Positions 10,497-21,454 of a DNA stretch of 26,226 nt are shown piece by piece. The notes beneath the pieces are model-generated. The model was not told where the DNA came from, made no database searches, and saw only the letters and a program-made list of their open reading frames with translations. The stretch is from contig UZAN01040182.1 of assembly GCA_900618425.1 (NCBI GenBank), forward strand, positions 61,644 to 87,869, read 5' to 3'. Each line of letters begins with the position of its first letter. The first letter of the stretch is position 1. The position numbers and the translations under genes were made by a program. This stretch comes from Echinostoma caproni. Its lineage: Eukaryota > Platyhelminthes > Trematoda > Plagiorchiida > Echinostomatidae.

Positions 10497-11385
10497 GTAT
10501 GTTTCCTGGAATATGTTTTTACTTTTTTCAGTATTGTAGATATTACGTTTGTAGTTTGTAGTCAGATAACTCATAAATTTATTTAAGCTAGAAAATTTCC
10601 ATTGATTGGTTTAATTACGGTGTACTGGATGAAAAGAGATACGCTATTTGGAATAAGTATTTTCGACCTAATGAACAATCTATTGACACAGGAAATAGTT
10701 ATTAGAAATAATTAATTTCCATGCTGCTTTGTACAAAATATTTTCCAAATCTCAGGTGTAAATTTCAAACTACTACAAATTTTATCGCCACACTCAAGGT
10801 CAGTCTAATTCAAACGGCGATAGAAGAGAACTAGCGACAGAATTGGGAGATAAAATCAGGAGTAAATATAATTTACCCATAGCCAACAATATACAAGTAG
10901 AATATTGGAGACTGCAATGTGCTTCCAAAAAATGAGAGTTGTGTTGCACCAGTTTGATCAACACCTGTAGAATACCTGGGAAAACATTTCTAGTCTTTCA
11001 TTGTAAAAACTCTGAAAATCGACCCTAGCGTCCAGGTGGTTGAGATTAGACGTATCTTACCCACAGCACCTGATACAAAATGATTGCAATGATTCTTCGC
11101 AACTTTTCCATCTCGAATTCACTCCGTGAGCTACAAACAGGATTTGTATTGCATAAGGTATAAAAAGAATCTAGTTAAATTACTTTGAGTTCTTGGATCA
11201 CAATCTGAGTTATCTAAATTTCGGTTACATATTCCACCTCGACAAACACATATTTTAGTTGATATTCAGAAACTCAAACTCTCTCTTATCCAAACTGAAT
11301 ACAAATAATTTAAATCAAATATAGTATGACTTTTTAAGGCAGCTTATTGAATGAGTAATATTTTCTGTAACAACTTTTTCTTTAG
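10497..11385. other. Unassigned region between related candidate exons
   Basis: No gene, RNA or repeat was recognised. If 10353-10496 is an exon, this would be intron or spacer. A donor-like CTCAAG then GTCAGT lies near 10795-10805, but no exon can be defined around it. Confidence 0.3.
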
Positions 11386-11451
11386 AATTTAGTGAAACGT
11401 ATGCCTCATAACTTGCAGTACAAAGTTCAATTTGTCAACAGGATCGGGTAG
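11386..11451 (+). pseudogene. Short relic related to the 10353 exon
   Basis: After a pyrimidine-rich acceptor-like tract ending TTTAG at 11385, the frame reads NLVKRMPHNLQYKVQFVNRIG and meets TAG at 11449. FVNRIG-stop parallels FVNRFGY of the 10353 candidate, and the underlying bases match at 19 of 23 positions, with the tyrosine codon TAT replaced by TAG. That suggests a decayed duplicate, or an exon ending at that point. No protein family is recognised. Confidence 0.2.
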
Positions 11452-12329
11452 GAAATCACACACCAGAACTGATACGTTCCGTTGTAGTAAAAATATTTCA
11501 ATCGAATGCAGGATTTTAAATGCCGCAATTGTGGTTCACTCTAAGGAATGTTTTACAAAAAGAAGAGATGGATACCAATGATTGATTCCCATAAGTTGAT
11601 TGTGTTCCTCATGATCGTACAAATGAATCTAAAAATCTTTACGATTTTCCGTTCCGCGAGGTGTTTAAAAGTAATTGCCCTATATTGTCAATTGCACAAG
11701 ACATCAAACCCACTCAGCGAAACGCAGTTTTCAGCTGTCATTGTAGTGTTTTAGTGTCAATGTGATTTTATGTTTCCGGCAATCTGTACAGGTTGCAAGC
11801 TTTTTGCTGAAAATAAATGTATCACTTCCTGTTCACCAACGAGAAAGAAAGAATCTGTTGCGATCACTATTACTGCCTGAAATGTACAAAGAGTCCACCT
11901 CCACAGTCACTTTATTAGTTTACGACTAAAATATCCGATCCAAGAGTTTTCAAATGTTCATTTGAGCTCCCGGTGTGCATCGCTTTCAACTTCAAAAAGT
12001 TTCAAATCAACATTTCCGAAGAACAAACAAGAGGAATTTAAGATGATTATTTTTTCAATGTTTCCCCATAACTTTCATTGGACGAGTCCTTTAACAACGG
12101 TCAGAATGTCATCAACCTAAAATAATCGGCAAATTAATTGCTCAGGCCGGTGGTATCGGCCAAAACCTCTGGGCTCTAAATCGAACGTAAAGCGCACTTG
12201 ATTACAAAATCAAATGATGTGATGTAATAAGCCCTTGTTAAACAGATACGATCCAAAACTGAGTGATTTTTGCGCAAACAGTTCAATAATTTGATTGTAA
12301 CTGCTTAGTCCCTTCAATCACCAACTAAT

Positions 12330-12637
12330 ATGGATCTCCGAATCAAGTTTCCACTTGGTTACTCATACTATGTTTATTTTTGAGGAATCTTGATAGTAAA
12401 ATGTCGTAATGAATCCCTTAATTTGAATATTATATTTTTCAGGATCAGCCACCAAAGAATTTCCAAATCAAAGGGGTGGGAAACAAAGTGATGCGCGGCA
12501 AGAGGATCCAACTGTTGGGCGGAATTGCATTAACAGAGATGATCTGCAACATGGGGATATATATCAAAAACCACACGGACTACATGAAGCGGGGGATAAT
12601 TAGATGGCGTCATCTAAACATAATTTTGTCAACATAA
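12330..12637 (+). CDS. Candidate two-exon small gene, 78 residues
   Basis: The first part (12330-12371) is 14 codons reading MDLRIKFPLGYSYY, close to the start of the 10353 candidate (8 of 13 residues, conservative changes elsewhere). Its own frame stops soon after. A GT at 12372 and a good acceptor (ATATTTTTCAG, ending 12442) would remove a 71-base intron in phase 0. The open frame that follows (12443-12634) is 64 codons: DQPPKNFQIKGVGNK, then VMRGKRIQLLGGIALTEM, CNMGIYIKNHTDYMKRG and a TAA at 12635. The segment is less AT-rich than its flanks. The donor (GTTTAT) is weak, so the exon junction is a guess. Product and function are unknown. Confidence 0.22.
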
Positions 12638-14580
12638 AGTAATGTTTTACATTTGGCTATATTCTTGTTGACCCGACACTTAAATTTTCCACAGCGTAAA
12701 TCCCTAACGAGGATTTTTCTGCGCTACCAGAATGAGATAAATCAACTTGTAGTTTTTCACATTTTGACTATTCTCATTTCATTACTATTCAGCAATGATT
12801 CAAATAAGTTACCCTTTTTCCCTGGTTGAAAATAATAGTGTCAGGTGTTGCGACATATAAACTTATGGAATGAATACCGTATAATGTATTTATGGGACCT
12901 CGAAACCGACACTCCGGAATAAGAGTGGTCTATCCTACAAAAGCCGTAAAGCTGCTGGTGTTTAGAAGCAAAGCATCTTTCAGACCAGTAATCCATTTCG
13001 TATAGCATTTACTTACGAATTATACATATTAGACCGTGACTACGCGGCACGGGAAGGAGTTGGCAGCTAATCAATATGCTGGTGTTCCTCTGATAACTAG
13101 GAAAAGAAGGTAACTTGAAGCAGTTATTGCGCAGTGTTGATTGCCTGAAGAACTGTCATTGGGAAAAGCCTAATTGGTTTTGCTACGGTTAGATCAGACT
13201 CGATAAATGTTATTCCATACCCATTGGATATCAATCTGATCTTTACTTTCCACAGGCAATTGCTTCTAATGGAGTTTTATCAATCCAGAGTGTTGTTAAT
13301 TGGAGGTACTGAGAGATAACTTGTTGCACAGAAAGAACTATTCACGCATTTAATTTAAAGAATTTGTTTTTATTTTTTCACAAATGGTAACACGTTTTTG
13401 TTCTGGCATTGGGTATCCAGCTTATACTTCGTTATTGCTGACAATTCCATGAATTACCGTACATGAGCTGAGCCTTTTTGTGTAGTCTGATGAACAACAC
13501 AAAGCCATTTGTGTGTGTGGCGGAGGAGGCTGTTTCTGAGGAGCAAACATTTTACCATTTGCTGGCAGAAACCAATGCATATTGACTACGTCAAAACCAG
13601 ATGAAAGGTCACACGTGTTCATTTGACATAAGTAATTCGAAAGTCGACTTCTTCACATTCTCGAATGCCGGAATCGGAACAATTCGAAGATGGAAGAAGA
13701 GAGAGAAAAAGACGGCCGCAAAGTGGGAATGAGCTTGGCAGCGATTAAATAGCAATACTCTGCATGCTCGTATCAAAATCGGTCCATCTTTTTGTGACTA
13801 ATGGTGTATTGGTGCGGGTAAATTGATCAACACACTTTGTTCTGGTACTTGCTAGTCTACTCTGGGAAGTAGAATCTCTTGAACCCGTACTCCAGGTCTG
13901 GAATGAAGCGGTTATGGCTAAGCGAAATCTAACTTTATGTGGATTCAACTGCCACAGCAAACAGAAGCATTACTTGAAAACACAACTATGAATCAAAACA
14001 AAACAAAAGAAGGGTTAACAAGCATATCCCTCCGAAATGAGGAGTGGAAGATATACGTACAATGGAGTTAATTTTAGTCATATAATGATGAAACACCCAA
14101 AACCGGATTTCGGGAAATGTCTTTCTCAAACAGAATCAGTCTGTGAATCAGTTACTGGACCATGAAATGCCTCGGTGGAATAAGTTGAGAACCATTATTG
14201 GCAAATAAATATCGAATCTACTAGATCTGTAACTTGATGGGTTTGACAAATAATCATTTGTGGTCCAATTTGGGCGTGGATAAATGGGATACGCTTCGTC
14301 TATGGTTCTCATACGATCGGATACAACCGCTGTATATATGATCTTAAAAGTAATAACATAATGAGTGTCACTATAAACACATACATATTTGACGTTAGGT
14401 TAATCTATGAGTCGGTGATTACGTTCGAAATATTCATTTCTATCATCAGAATCTCAATACTGAAGAACAATATCAATAAAGAACGCCGGTTTTATTAAAC
14501 ACCTTACCAGTTACACGAAGCATAACACTGAGTATTGAGTTACGCTTCTCGTGATATATATATATGTGATACGTAGCATG
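12638..14580. other. Unassigned region
   Basis: No gene is supported. A purine-rich run at about 13685-13712 and short chance frames occur. The minus-strand frame at 13422-13622 contains a proline and glutamine run from low-complexity sequence and has no recognisable domain. Confidence 0.35.
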
Positions 14581-14680
14581 TGAATGACTGTACAAAATTC
14601 CCCGGAGGCAGACGATCGGTTTTGCGGTTCTTGCCGCTCATCAGGCATGCGTATCCGGGAATCTTTTGTCAGTTCATTCA
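14581..14680 (-). ncRNA. Fossil type I hammerhead ribozyme
   Basis: On the minus strand the core CTGATGA lies at 14644-14638. Stem II follows at once: GCGG (14637-14634) pairs with CCGC (14627-14624) around loop CAAGAA. The next bases are AAAAC where the consensus is GAAAC, so catalytic G12 is changed to A at 14623. A minimal stem III (AC with GT, around a CGATC loop) leads to cleavage triplet GTC at 14613-14611. Stem I has TGC paired with GCA, a small internal loop (CT against ATAC), then a long outer helix. In it 14581-14605 pairs with 14655-14680 over about 24 bp with four single-base bulges. A 3-nt insertion (TGC, 14647-14645) lies between stem I and the core. Type I hammerheads are known from PLEs and animal retrozymes. 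This copy should be inactive. It lies inside an open frame (14511-14753) that I regard as spurious. Confidence 0.6.
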
Positions 14681-17600
14681 TATACATGTACCCAGTAAGT
14701 ATATTTACGTCATAATAACGTTGTTTGCAACAACATATATATAATCTATCCATCAGAATTATTAGCTTAATGTTTTCTTTTTCAACTCATCGCGCATTGA
14801 CCTTCAAATGCAGCATAAGTTTTATTTGATAAAAAATCAAGGTTATATCAGGCGTAATAAGTTACAGTATGACACCCATGAAAATGCGTAATATTCTGCC
14901 TCGTTTGCTAATTGGAATAGATAAAATTACGAAACACGCGAACGGCGTTGCCATGGAGTTCAGGTTCGTAATTTTTTAAAGCAATAAAACCTCGCAAAAG
15001 TTGCGAAAATAAAACTATTTCGTTATGGCAACAGGATCGGTTTCGATAAAGATAAAATTATTGTTCTTAATGGTATTTATTGTCGTGGATTATGCGATCA
15101 AAAAGCACTTAACTTCGACTTGTTTTATTTAATATTATTGCAAAACGTCATTTTGCGTAAGAATTTACCTAACAACATCCATTATTTGTACCAAGCAATC
15201 ACTTCCGACAGTTACGTTCAGTATCAACACCCACATCATTCAGAGTATAGGTTTCAGTGAGTAGTATCAAACCAGAATCCGGAGTCAAACAAAATGCAAA
15301 CCACGGGAGTTCAATCTCTGTATTTGCAGCCAGTTCGGTGTTTGGTGTTTTAACTTTGATGTTGAGCTGCAAAAGGTGTTTACCTAACCGGATAGTACCT
15401 GTTGATTATACTTTTTCTGATGGGTAAAGTGTGTGCCAAACCAAAAATAAATCGGCTTCTGGTGAAACACGATGAACAAATATCCATCCATCCACGGCCG
15501 TCCGATAAGTGCTCCAGTGAGAGGAAAGTTAAAGAGACCAATGAAGCGAATTTGCACGCGTTCACCCGAATAATATACACATAATGAAATTTTGTACAGA
15601 TTTTGTTCTGGTCAACAGTTTTTGAGATGGTTAGGAATAAGAGAGTGGTACACTACATCTGTTGGTGAATAGGGAACAAAGAAACCGCGAGGTACGATTA
15701 GTTGCAAAATACTTTGTGGTGTACGCAACATTTTTATTGTGCTTTATTTCTGTATTTAATCGAGAATAACAAGGACATGCTAGATGGCTAAAAGGCATTT
15801 TATTGATTTCTGGGTAAATACCTTCTGAACAGTGTTTCTATGCAGAAAGCCTTCACATTGTACTCATTATTAGCCACTTTTACCTAAATTTAATCATATG
15901 TCTCCTGAACTTAGGTCAGAGTTGAAGAGAAAACTGTTCAGCAAAATTATGTCATACTGGTGTTATTCCGTTGAGATGAATTGCTGATCAGAATAAACAA
16001 GGACCGAACACCTGTGATGTCTAGTTACTATTATTACTAATAGAAGTACTGCTTTGTTGACTTTAAAAATAATAGGGACGAAATTGTAGAACTGGCTGAA
16101 ACTCACGATTAGTGAAACAATTTAAAGAAGGAGGGGAAGGAAATCATTGATCTCATACTTATATTCAATAAAAAAGAAAGTTAGTTGAACATTATTGAAT
16201 TCCAGATTTGTAACAAATTCAAGCACCTCAAACCGCTGATTTAAATGTTGAACATCTATTCATGTGAAAGGAAATGAATATTGTTCAAGCAAAACCGTAG
16301 TTCAAATGTAACTGATAAGCGAGACGGAGCTGAACATATTCCCACACTTTTGAGTGCATACTGAACCACGAAACATTGGGAGTGCAAAGTGTCATGACAC
16401 ATTTGTAAAGCATATAAAGATAATAATTTTCGCAAGAGACGAATTTTTGAAAAGCAACCAGGGGAAAGGCAAGTGTGAAATGACAAATTGCAAAACAAGA
16501 TGAAACAAAGCCGAACAAAAAAGAGATAATTATAAGACCGTTGCTCAAAAGAAGCTCTAGTTGGCATGACCTTGACCCTTGTGAATGGAAAAAATAATTG
16601 ACAGTTTGTTTTACGTTGTGGAAAAAAATCTGTAGGACCGGCTAATTACTCAGAAGCTCCTGTGAACGCTGTTCTCTAGGAAATCGTAGATCGGTCAAAG
16701 TTTTTTATTGTTCAAACGCTACTCGAGGGATTTTCAGACTGTGGCTGGTAACCGTAGGATAACGATGACTTATGGGTTATGGGTTAGGACCTAATAGGTC
16801 TAATTTCCTACTAATAGGAGTGAAATATGCAAGGTAATTTCTCATACATAAACATTTGACTTAAAATGTCGCCCAAATAACTCTGTCATTAGAGAGATTG
16901 TAGTCTACTTGTGGCATGGTGAGTCTTTTAAGAAATAAGCAAAACATTGACACATCATTCGAGTTTTGTGCTATGATTTCGTTTTCCGTATCGGTAAGAG
17001 GTACAAGGAATTTACAACTGAGATCGTCCATCTGCAGTGGAACACGTTTACCATCCGAACGTATCTCGTAAGCAAAAGATAGAGGATTTATTGTAGTCGA
17101 AATTGGATATAAACATGCTAGGTCTCCTTTTTGTTTACCTCTCGAAAAACGGCCTTGCATCGTTTTGTTCAACATGTTCGCATTTTATACGTAGATTCGC
17201 ATGCTATTATTTGACGACCTTCAAAGAATGAATGCTAAGGTTTTACTAAATATCCGATAGTCCTTAGGACGTTTAACCGTTATCTAACCTTAAGCACAGT
17301 CAGAAAATAATTGGATTTTTCGGAAACAGTTAAGAAATTTCACACACAACCTAGGATTGCATTTGAGGATTCTAATAGCGACGCATCAGTACAAACCGAC
17401 ATGGCATGTTGACAATCACCACCCTTCACTTCTCGTCAAACAGTAAAATGTTATAGTTTAACTAATAGTTTTCTTTCATTTGCTCTTTTGCATGCTTTAG
17501 AACGTTCTGAATGTACCACATCCACTGATTTAGTCCATCTGTACGGAACTTTTATTCGCCCAAAAGATAACAGTTTGTCACCGCAACGCGTTTGTGATTC

Positions 17601-18091
17601 CCGTCAGGCTGACTATACGTGACTATTTGTCCAACTCCCCCACCATGGGCAGCTGAAAATGTTTTGCATTGCCCCCTTGCAGTCACGGGTACAGAAACTG
17701 AACCTTTCTTCATTCGATGGGTCGCATTTTTCATTTTTTATTCGCCCGATACTACAAAGATTATCACTCATGCTTTTGATGTAATCATTTGTATGGTTTA
17801 TTGGCAGTAATGTGGAGACCCGTCTAGGAAAATCGCTAAAACATATATAAACCCAAATCAAAAGAGTCTACGTAGGCTGTGAACTGAAGTATCATGACAG
17901 GGGTACTAGATGCCAGTATTTAAAAGTCGACATTGCTGTTAGTGGATCCCTACTTATTCACTGGTGACAATGAATACTGAACAATCGATAGATCAACAGA
18001 CCGCCTAACTGAGTGAATTCTTAAGTACCATGATTGTACTTACCCATCGAATGATAAGGTTCGTAGGAATGTCAGTCTCTAGATTTTCATT

Positions 18092-18132
18092 TATATAACT
18101 AATATGTGTATATAAATATATATATAACTAAT
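18092..18132. repeat. AT microsatellite with flanking direct repeat
   Basis: TATATAACTAAT occurs at 18092-18103 and again at 18121-18132, enclosing a TATA-type run. This is ordinary low-complexity sequence. Confidence 0.7.
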
Positions 18133-18689
18133 GTCACAAAATGGAGCGATACGATAACAGTACTTCGTACCCAGATTCAGTTTCCGAAAATAAAAAGGCA
18201 ACACACTTTACTATCAGTCTCCTAAAAACTTTCGCTTGGTACGATGAACGCATTTTATTGTTAAAATTTAATAATCAGTTGGTTGAAATAAAAAGAACTG
18301 TGAGAAAGTCTGTCTAGCAATTATGAAACCTTATCTTCATGATGTAACAAATGTCACAATTTTATGTAATAGGGTGACATAAGAAACCTTGAAACCCAAA
18401 ACCCGTCTGTGAATGGCGTTCAGCATCTGATTTTCTGGTTCACATGATAAAGCCTAAATGCGATGACTCCTCTATCAGTTGATTTCCATCCATGGGGAAC
18501 CTTGTTAGGTTCGGGCTACAATCTATTCTATAAGGTTATTTCAATTGGCAACCTTGATATGAAATAAATATGCTCATTTTATGGAGTTGAGTTATATCCG
18601 TAGAGTGGATACAAACCAGAGCTGACGAGGCAAGAAACCGAAATTCTCGAACTGAGTGAAACACAACGATATTATTTAACTAGTCATGT

Positions 18690-18719
18690 TTATCTATCTA
18701 TTTATCTAACTATTTATTC
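18690..18719. repeat. TATC/TTTA simple repeat
   Basis: A short imperfect run of TATC and TATT units. No function is implied. Confidence 0.6.
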
Positions 18720-19086
18720 CCCTAGTTGGAAGTTAAGGATATCCTAAAACATTGCTCGAAAATTGACTTTTCACACTACGCACATCTGAAATATATCAAT
18801 TCCTATCAGAGAATAATCAAACTAGAAATCAGTAATTATGATGAACAAAAATTCTAACAATAGTGAAGTAGTGGGATTTGTTTGTTGATGCTTTTATATT
18901 GAACCTATTTTCATACTATTTCATCTAGTGCTCTTGAACCCGACCTCAGGAATCAAAACAACTGGAAAACATTGTAAATTATATTTATTGTTCATTTGAT
19001 GAGATGACTTATTACGAAAGCATAATCTCAATCGATTCGGTGAATGCATGTCACTATAGTTTTTAATACATTAATATAAGCGACGC

Positions 19087-19122
19087 CTCATCAAAATGCA
19101 CGCAAACGCTCATCAGAATGCA
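19087..19122 (+). repeat. 22-base tandem duplication
   Basis: CTCATCAAAATGCA (19087-19100) recurs as CTCATCAGAATGCA (19109-19122), 13 of 14 bases identical with a 22-base period. It looks like a small slippage duplication. Confidence 0.6.
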
Positions 19123-21271
19123 ATGGCAGAGTATGAATTAATAGTGAATTACATGAAAGTTTTTCATGAATATTAAACAAATCCCGCACTTTAAGTAAAG
19201 AGCGCTATTTACGGTGTATATTCATGCATACTGAGTCTGAGATATATGAAATGTGGTTAAAAATCCCTATCATATGGAAGCTTCAGATTTACCAGCACGA
19301 AATGGGGTTAGCATGGTACTCTAACTCTAGCAGAATTTCCAGGTTTCGCCTAACGTTGGTTTTCCTGACCCCATACAAACCTCAGTCACTACTCGATGTG
19401 AATGAATAAAACACGCAAACGTGAGCTGCTCGAGCACACAGCATAATCGTTTGAGTGCGTAGATAAAATAACCGACGGTGTTATTTGTAAATCGCATATA
19501 ATCATGTAAATTCCAAAATAAATTTGTATGTGCATATATCTATAGACTTACCCGGGAAGAATATTCGTATTGTATCACACAAGTTCATACATACGAGACG
19601 GACGTATTGGGGAATGCGATCAGCCATGCATGGAAACTTGTACCGGATTCCGGTGCGTTTTGTACTAAAGCTTCTAGGCCGGGAAACCGCTAATCTATCA
19701 CACCCATACTCACGAATAGTTTGTTTGCGTGTGTGGAGCAGTGGTTTAGCAGCTGTGCGTGAAACAAGTAATGATTCAGTGTGTAGTTCGTTTCCAACCG
19801 ATTACCCTATTTCATCCGCATCACGTCTGTTTATAACTCGGCCTTGCGTGTCCTGGTCTATTTGGAGCAGCGTCTAACAATCGAAAAAAAAACGGGGAAC
19901 GGCCTTAAAAAGCATTGCGTGTAGGGAACGTGTCATCTGAAAAATAATCTCAGACTGCATGTGCATAGCGTGGAAGCAGGAAACATTCGTAAAATTGTGC
20001 TGGGTTGTTTTCGGAAAACTTATATTGTGTTTGCATTAAAACCTGTCCCATATGTCAGCACCACATGATTGTACCTTTTCAAATGATCACATATATGTAC
20101 TTTTTGATGTTATCTACGTTGAGAGCAGCTGTTCTCTCGTTCCGTGAGAGTTCCAAATGAAGCAATTTATTCCACCTCGTACTGCACACTACATTTTGGT
20201 TGAGCGTGATACAGTCTGTGTTTTGGAACGTTTTCTATTGTCTGACACTCATATTACGTAAAAAAAGCTGCATCCGTAGAAGGTAAGCATGGAAATTTTG
20301 CCGACTAGTTCGCTTCACGGTTGACCAAAATTACCAAATGAAATCTGGTATTATTCTATCTGTAATCAAAAAGTCTGGTTCATTGGACCTGAATGAAATT
20401 TCAGTTCCATGTCACTACTCTTAATCAACTGGAGGTTAGCTGTGAAATGTTAAAAGTATTATCTGTTTTTTACTCATGGAGGGTGACTATACTCGGAGAG
20501 GCTTAAAAAACATAGGTTTACTGATTGCATGAAAATAAATGTGTACGTGTACATGTTTGATCCACCGAAAACTAATTTTACGGTACACAAATCCTGAAAA
20601 GTCCTAAAACAATTTACAAGTTGCAACTGAGTGGCAGTGATTAGACGTAATCCTATTTAAATTCTCTAGAAGTATTAAAATCAAGAATGGCAATTATGCA
20701 AGAAAAACTACGAAATATCAGTTCATTAATAAAAGCTTAATCATGGTAAGGGGCTCTTTCAATGAAGTTAATTTTTCCATCTAGAATAAGTGTAAATCCA
20801 AGCCAAAAATATTCCACATATCATTCGTGCCGTTGGACATTCAGTTGTCAACGAAGTAAAGAGTCCAGCAAATTGAAGTTCAGTCTAGCTATCCTCAGTT
20901 AACCAGACAATTTTTCTTCAATCAACCAACAGTATTTTGATTTCAATAAAGCGAAAATATTGATTGATCAGATTGTTTTTTGTTGGCTCATTCTGTTTGA
21001 TTGTTACTGTGAATTGATTGTTAGTTCAAAATTGGGAGAACAAATTGATTCTAAGCAACTCTTGAATTAATATATTTTTATGAATCTAAGCGAAAGCCAT
21101 CATATAATAATAATAAAAAGAAACTTTACAGATAAAGTACTGAGCTCCAGTTCAGAATGCCTATTCATTGCGGGCCACTTCAAACCAAGCTTGGTCAGGG
21201 GGAAATGTAACCACTTAAAACAAATAGAAGAAAAACTAAATGGTCGCTTCCTATTAATTCCAAAGAAATGG

Positions 21272-21454
21272 TTATTCGTTGTCATCTGTGACGACCTTAG
21301 CAACTTGCCGTTCCGTCTGAGTTTGAGTCGTTTTCATGTCTAACTGGACCTTTTGGTTCATGGTGTCTGCATTTTCCTCTCTTCCGATTGTTAGTTCGCC
21401 TTCTCCACGGAGAATATCTCGTCTGTCGACAGTTACAGCCCACACAGACTCGGC
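21272..21454 (-). CDS. Weak candidate terminal exon, 60 codons
   Basis: The minus-strand frame is open from 21454 down to a TAA at 21274-21272. It reads AESVWAVTVDRRDILRGEG, then ELTIGREENADTMNQKVQLD, and ends QVAKVVTDDNE. It is polar and acidic, with no cysteine and no long hydrophobic run, as in a hydrophilic protein tail. An AG at 21455-21454 could serve as acceptor, but the same place also reads as a strong donor (CAG then GTGAGC) for sequence upstream. The other strand is open here too (21336-21545). I recognise no family. It may be a chance frame in a locally GC-richer patch. Confidence 0.18.
   Translation of the reverse strand, partial: AESVWAVTVDRRDILRGEGELTIGREENADTMNQKVQLDMKTTQTQTERQVAKVVTDDNE

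Larger units (their letters stand above)
14681..21271. other. Long region without an identified gene
   Basis: About 6.6 kb hold no gene I can support. They include simple repeats near 18092-18132 and 18690-18719, a 22-base-period duplication at 19087-19122, and an ATG-started 104-codon minus-strand frame (16861-17175) without any recognised domain. A degenerate TTATGGG doublet at 16770-16783 sits beside the palindrome GACCTAATAGGTC. Confidence 0.35.

Noticed and set aside
14440..14458. Second CTGATGA on the minus strand close to the hammerhead
   Set aside because: It is not followed by a stem II starting with G, and GAAA is absent in the right place.
1202..15270. A 14-base word, GTGAGTAGTATCAA, shared by 1202-1215 and 15257-15270
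   Set aside because: About one exact 14-base match is expected by chance within a window of this size, and the flanks do not align.
16770..16790. Telomere-like TTATGGG TTATGGG TTAGGAC units
   Set aside because: Only three imperfect units; too short to call an interstitial telomeric repeat.
19524..19877. 117-codon plus-strand frame
   Set aside because: It begins with an ATG but has no domain, no signal peptide and no related frame elsewhere in the window; consistent with chance.
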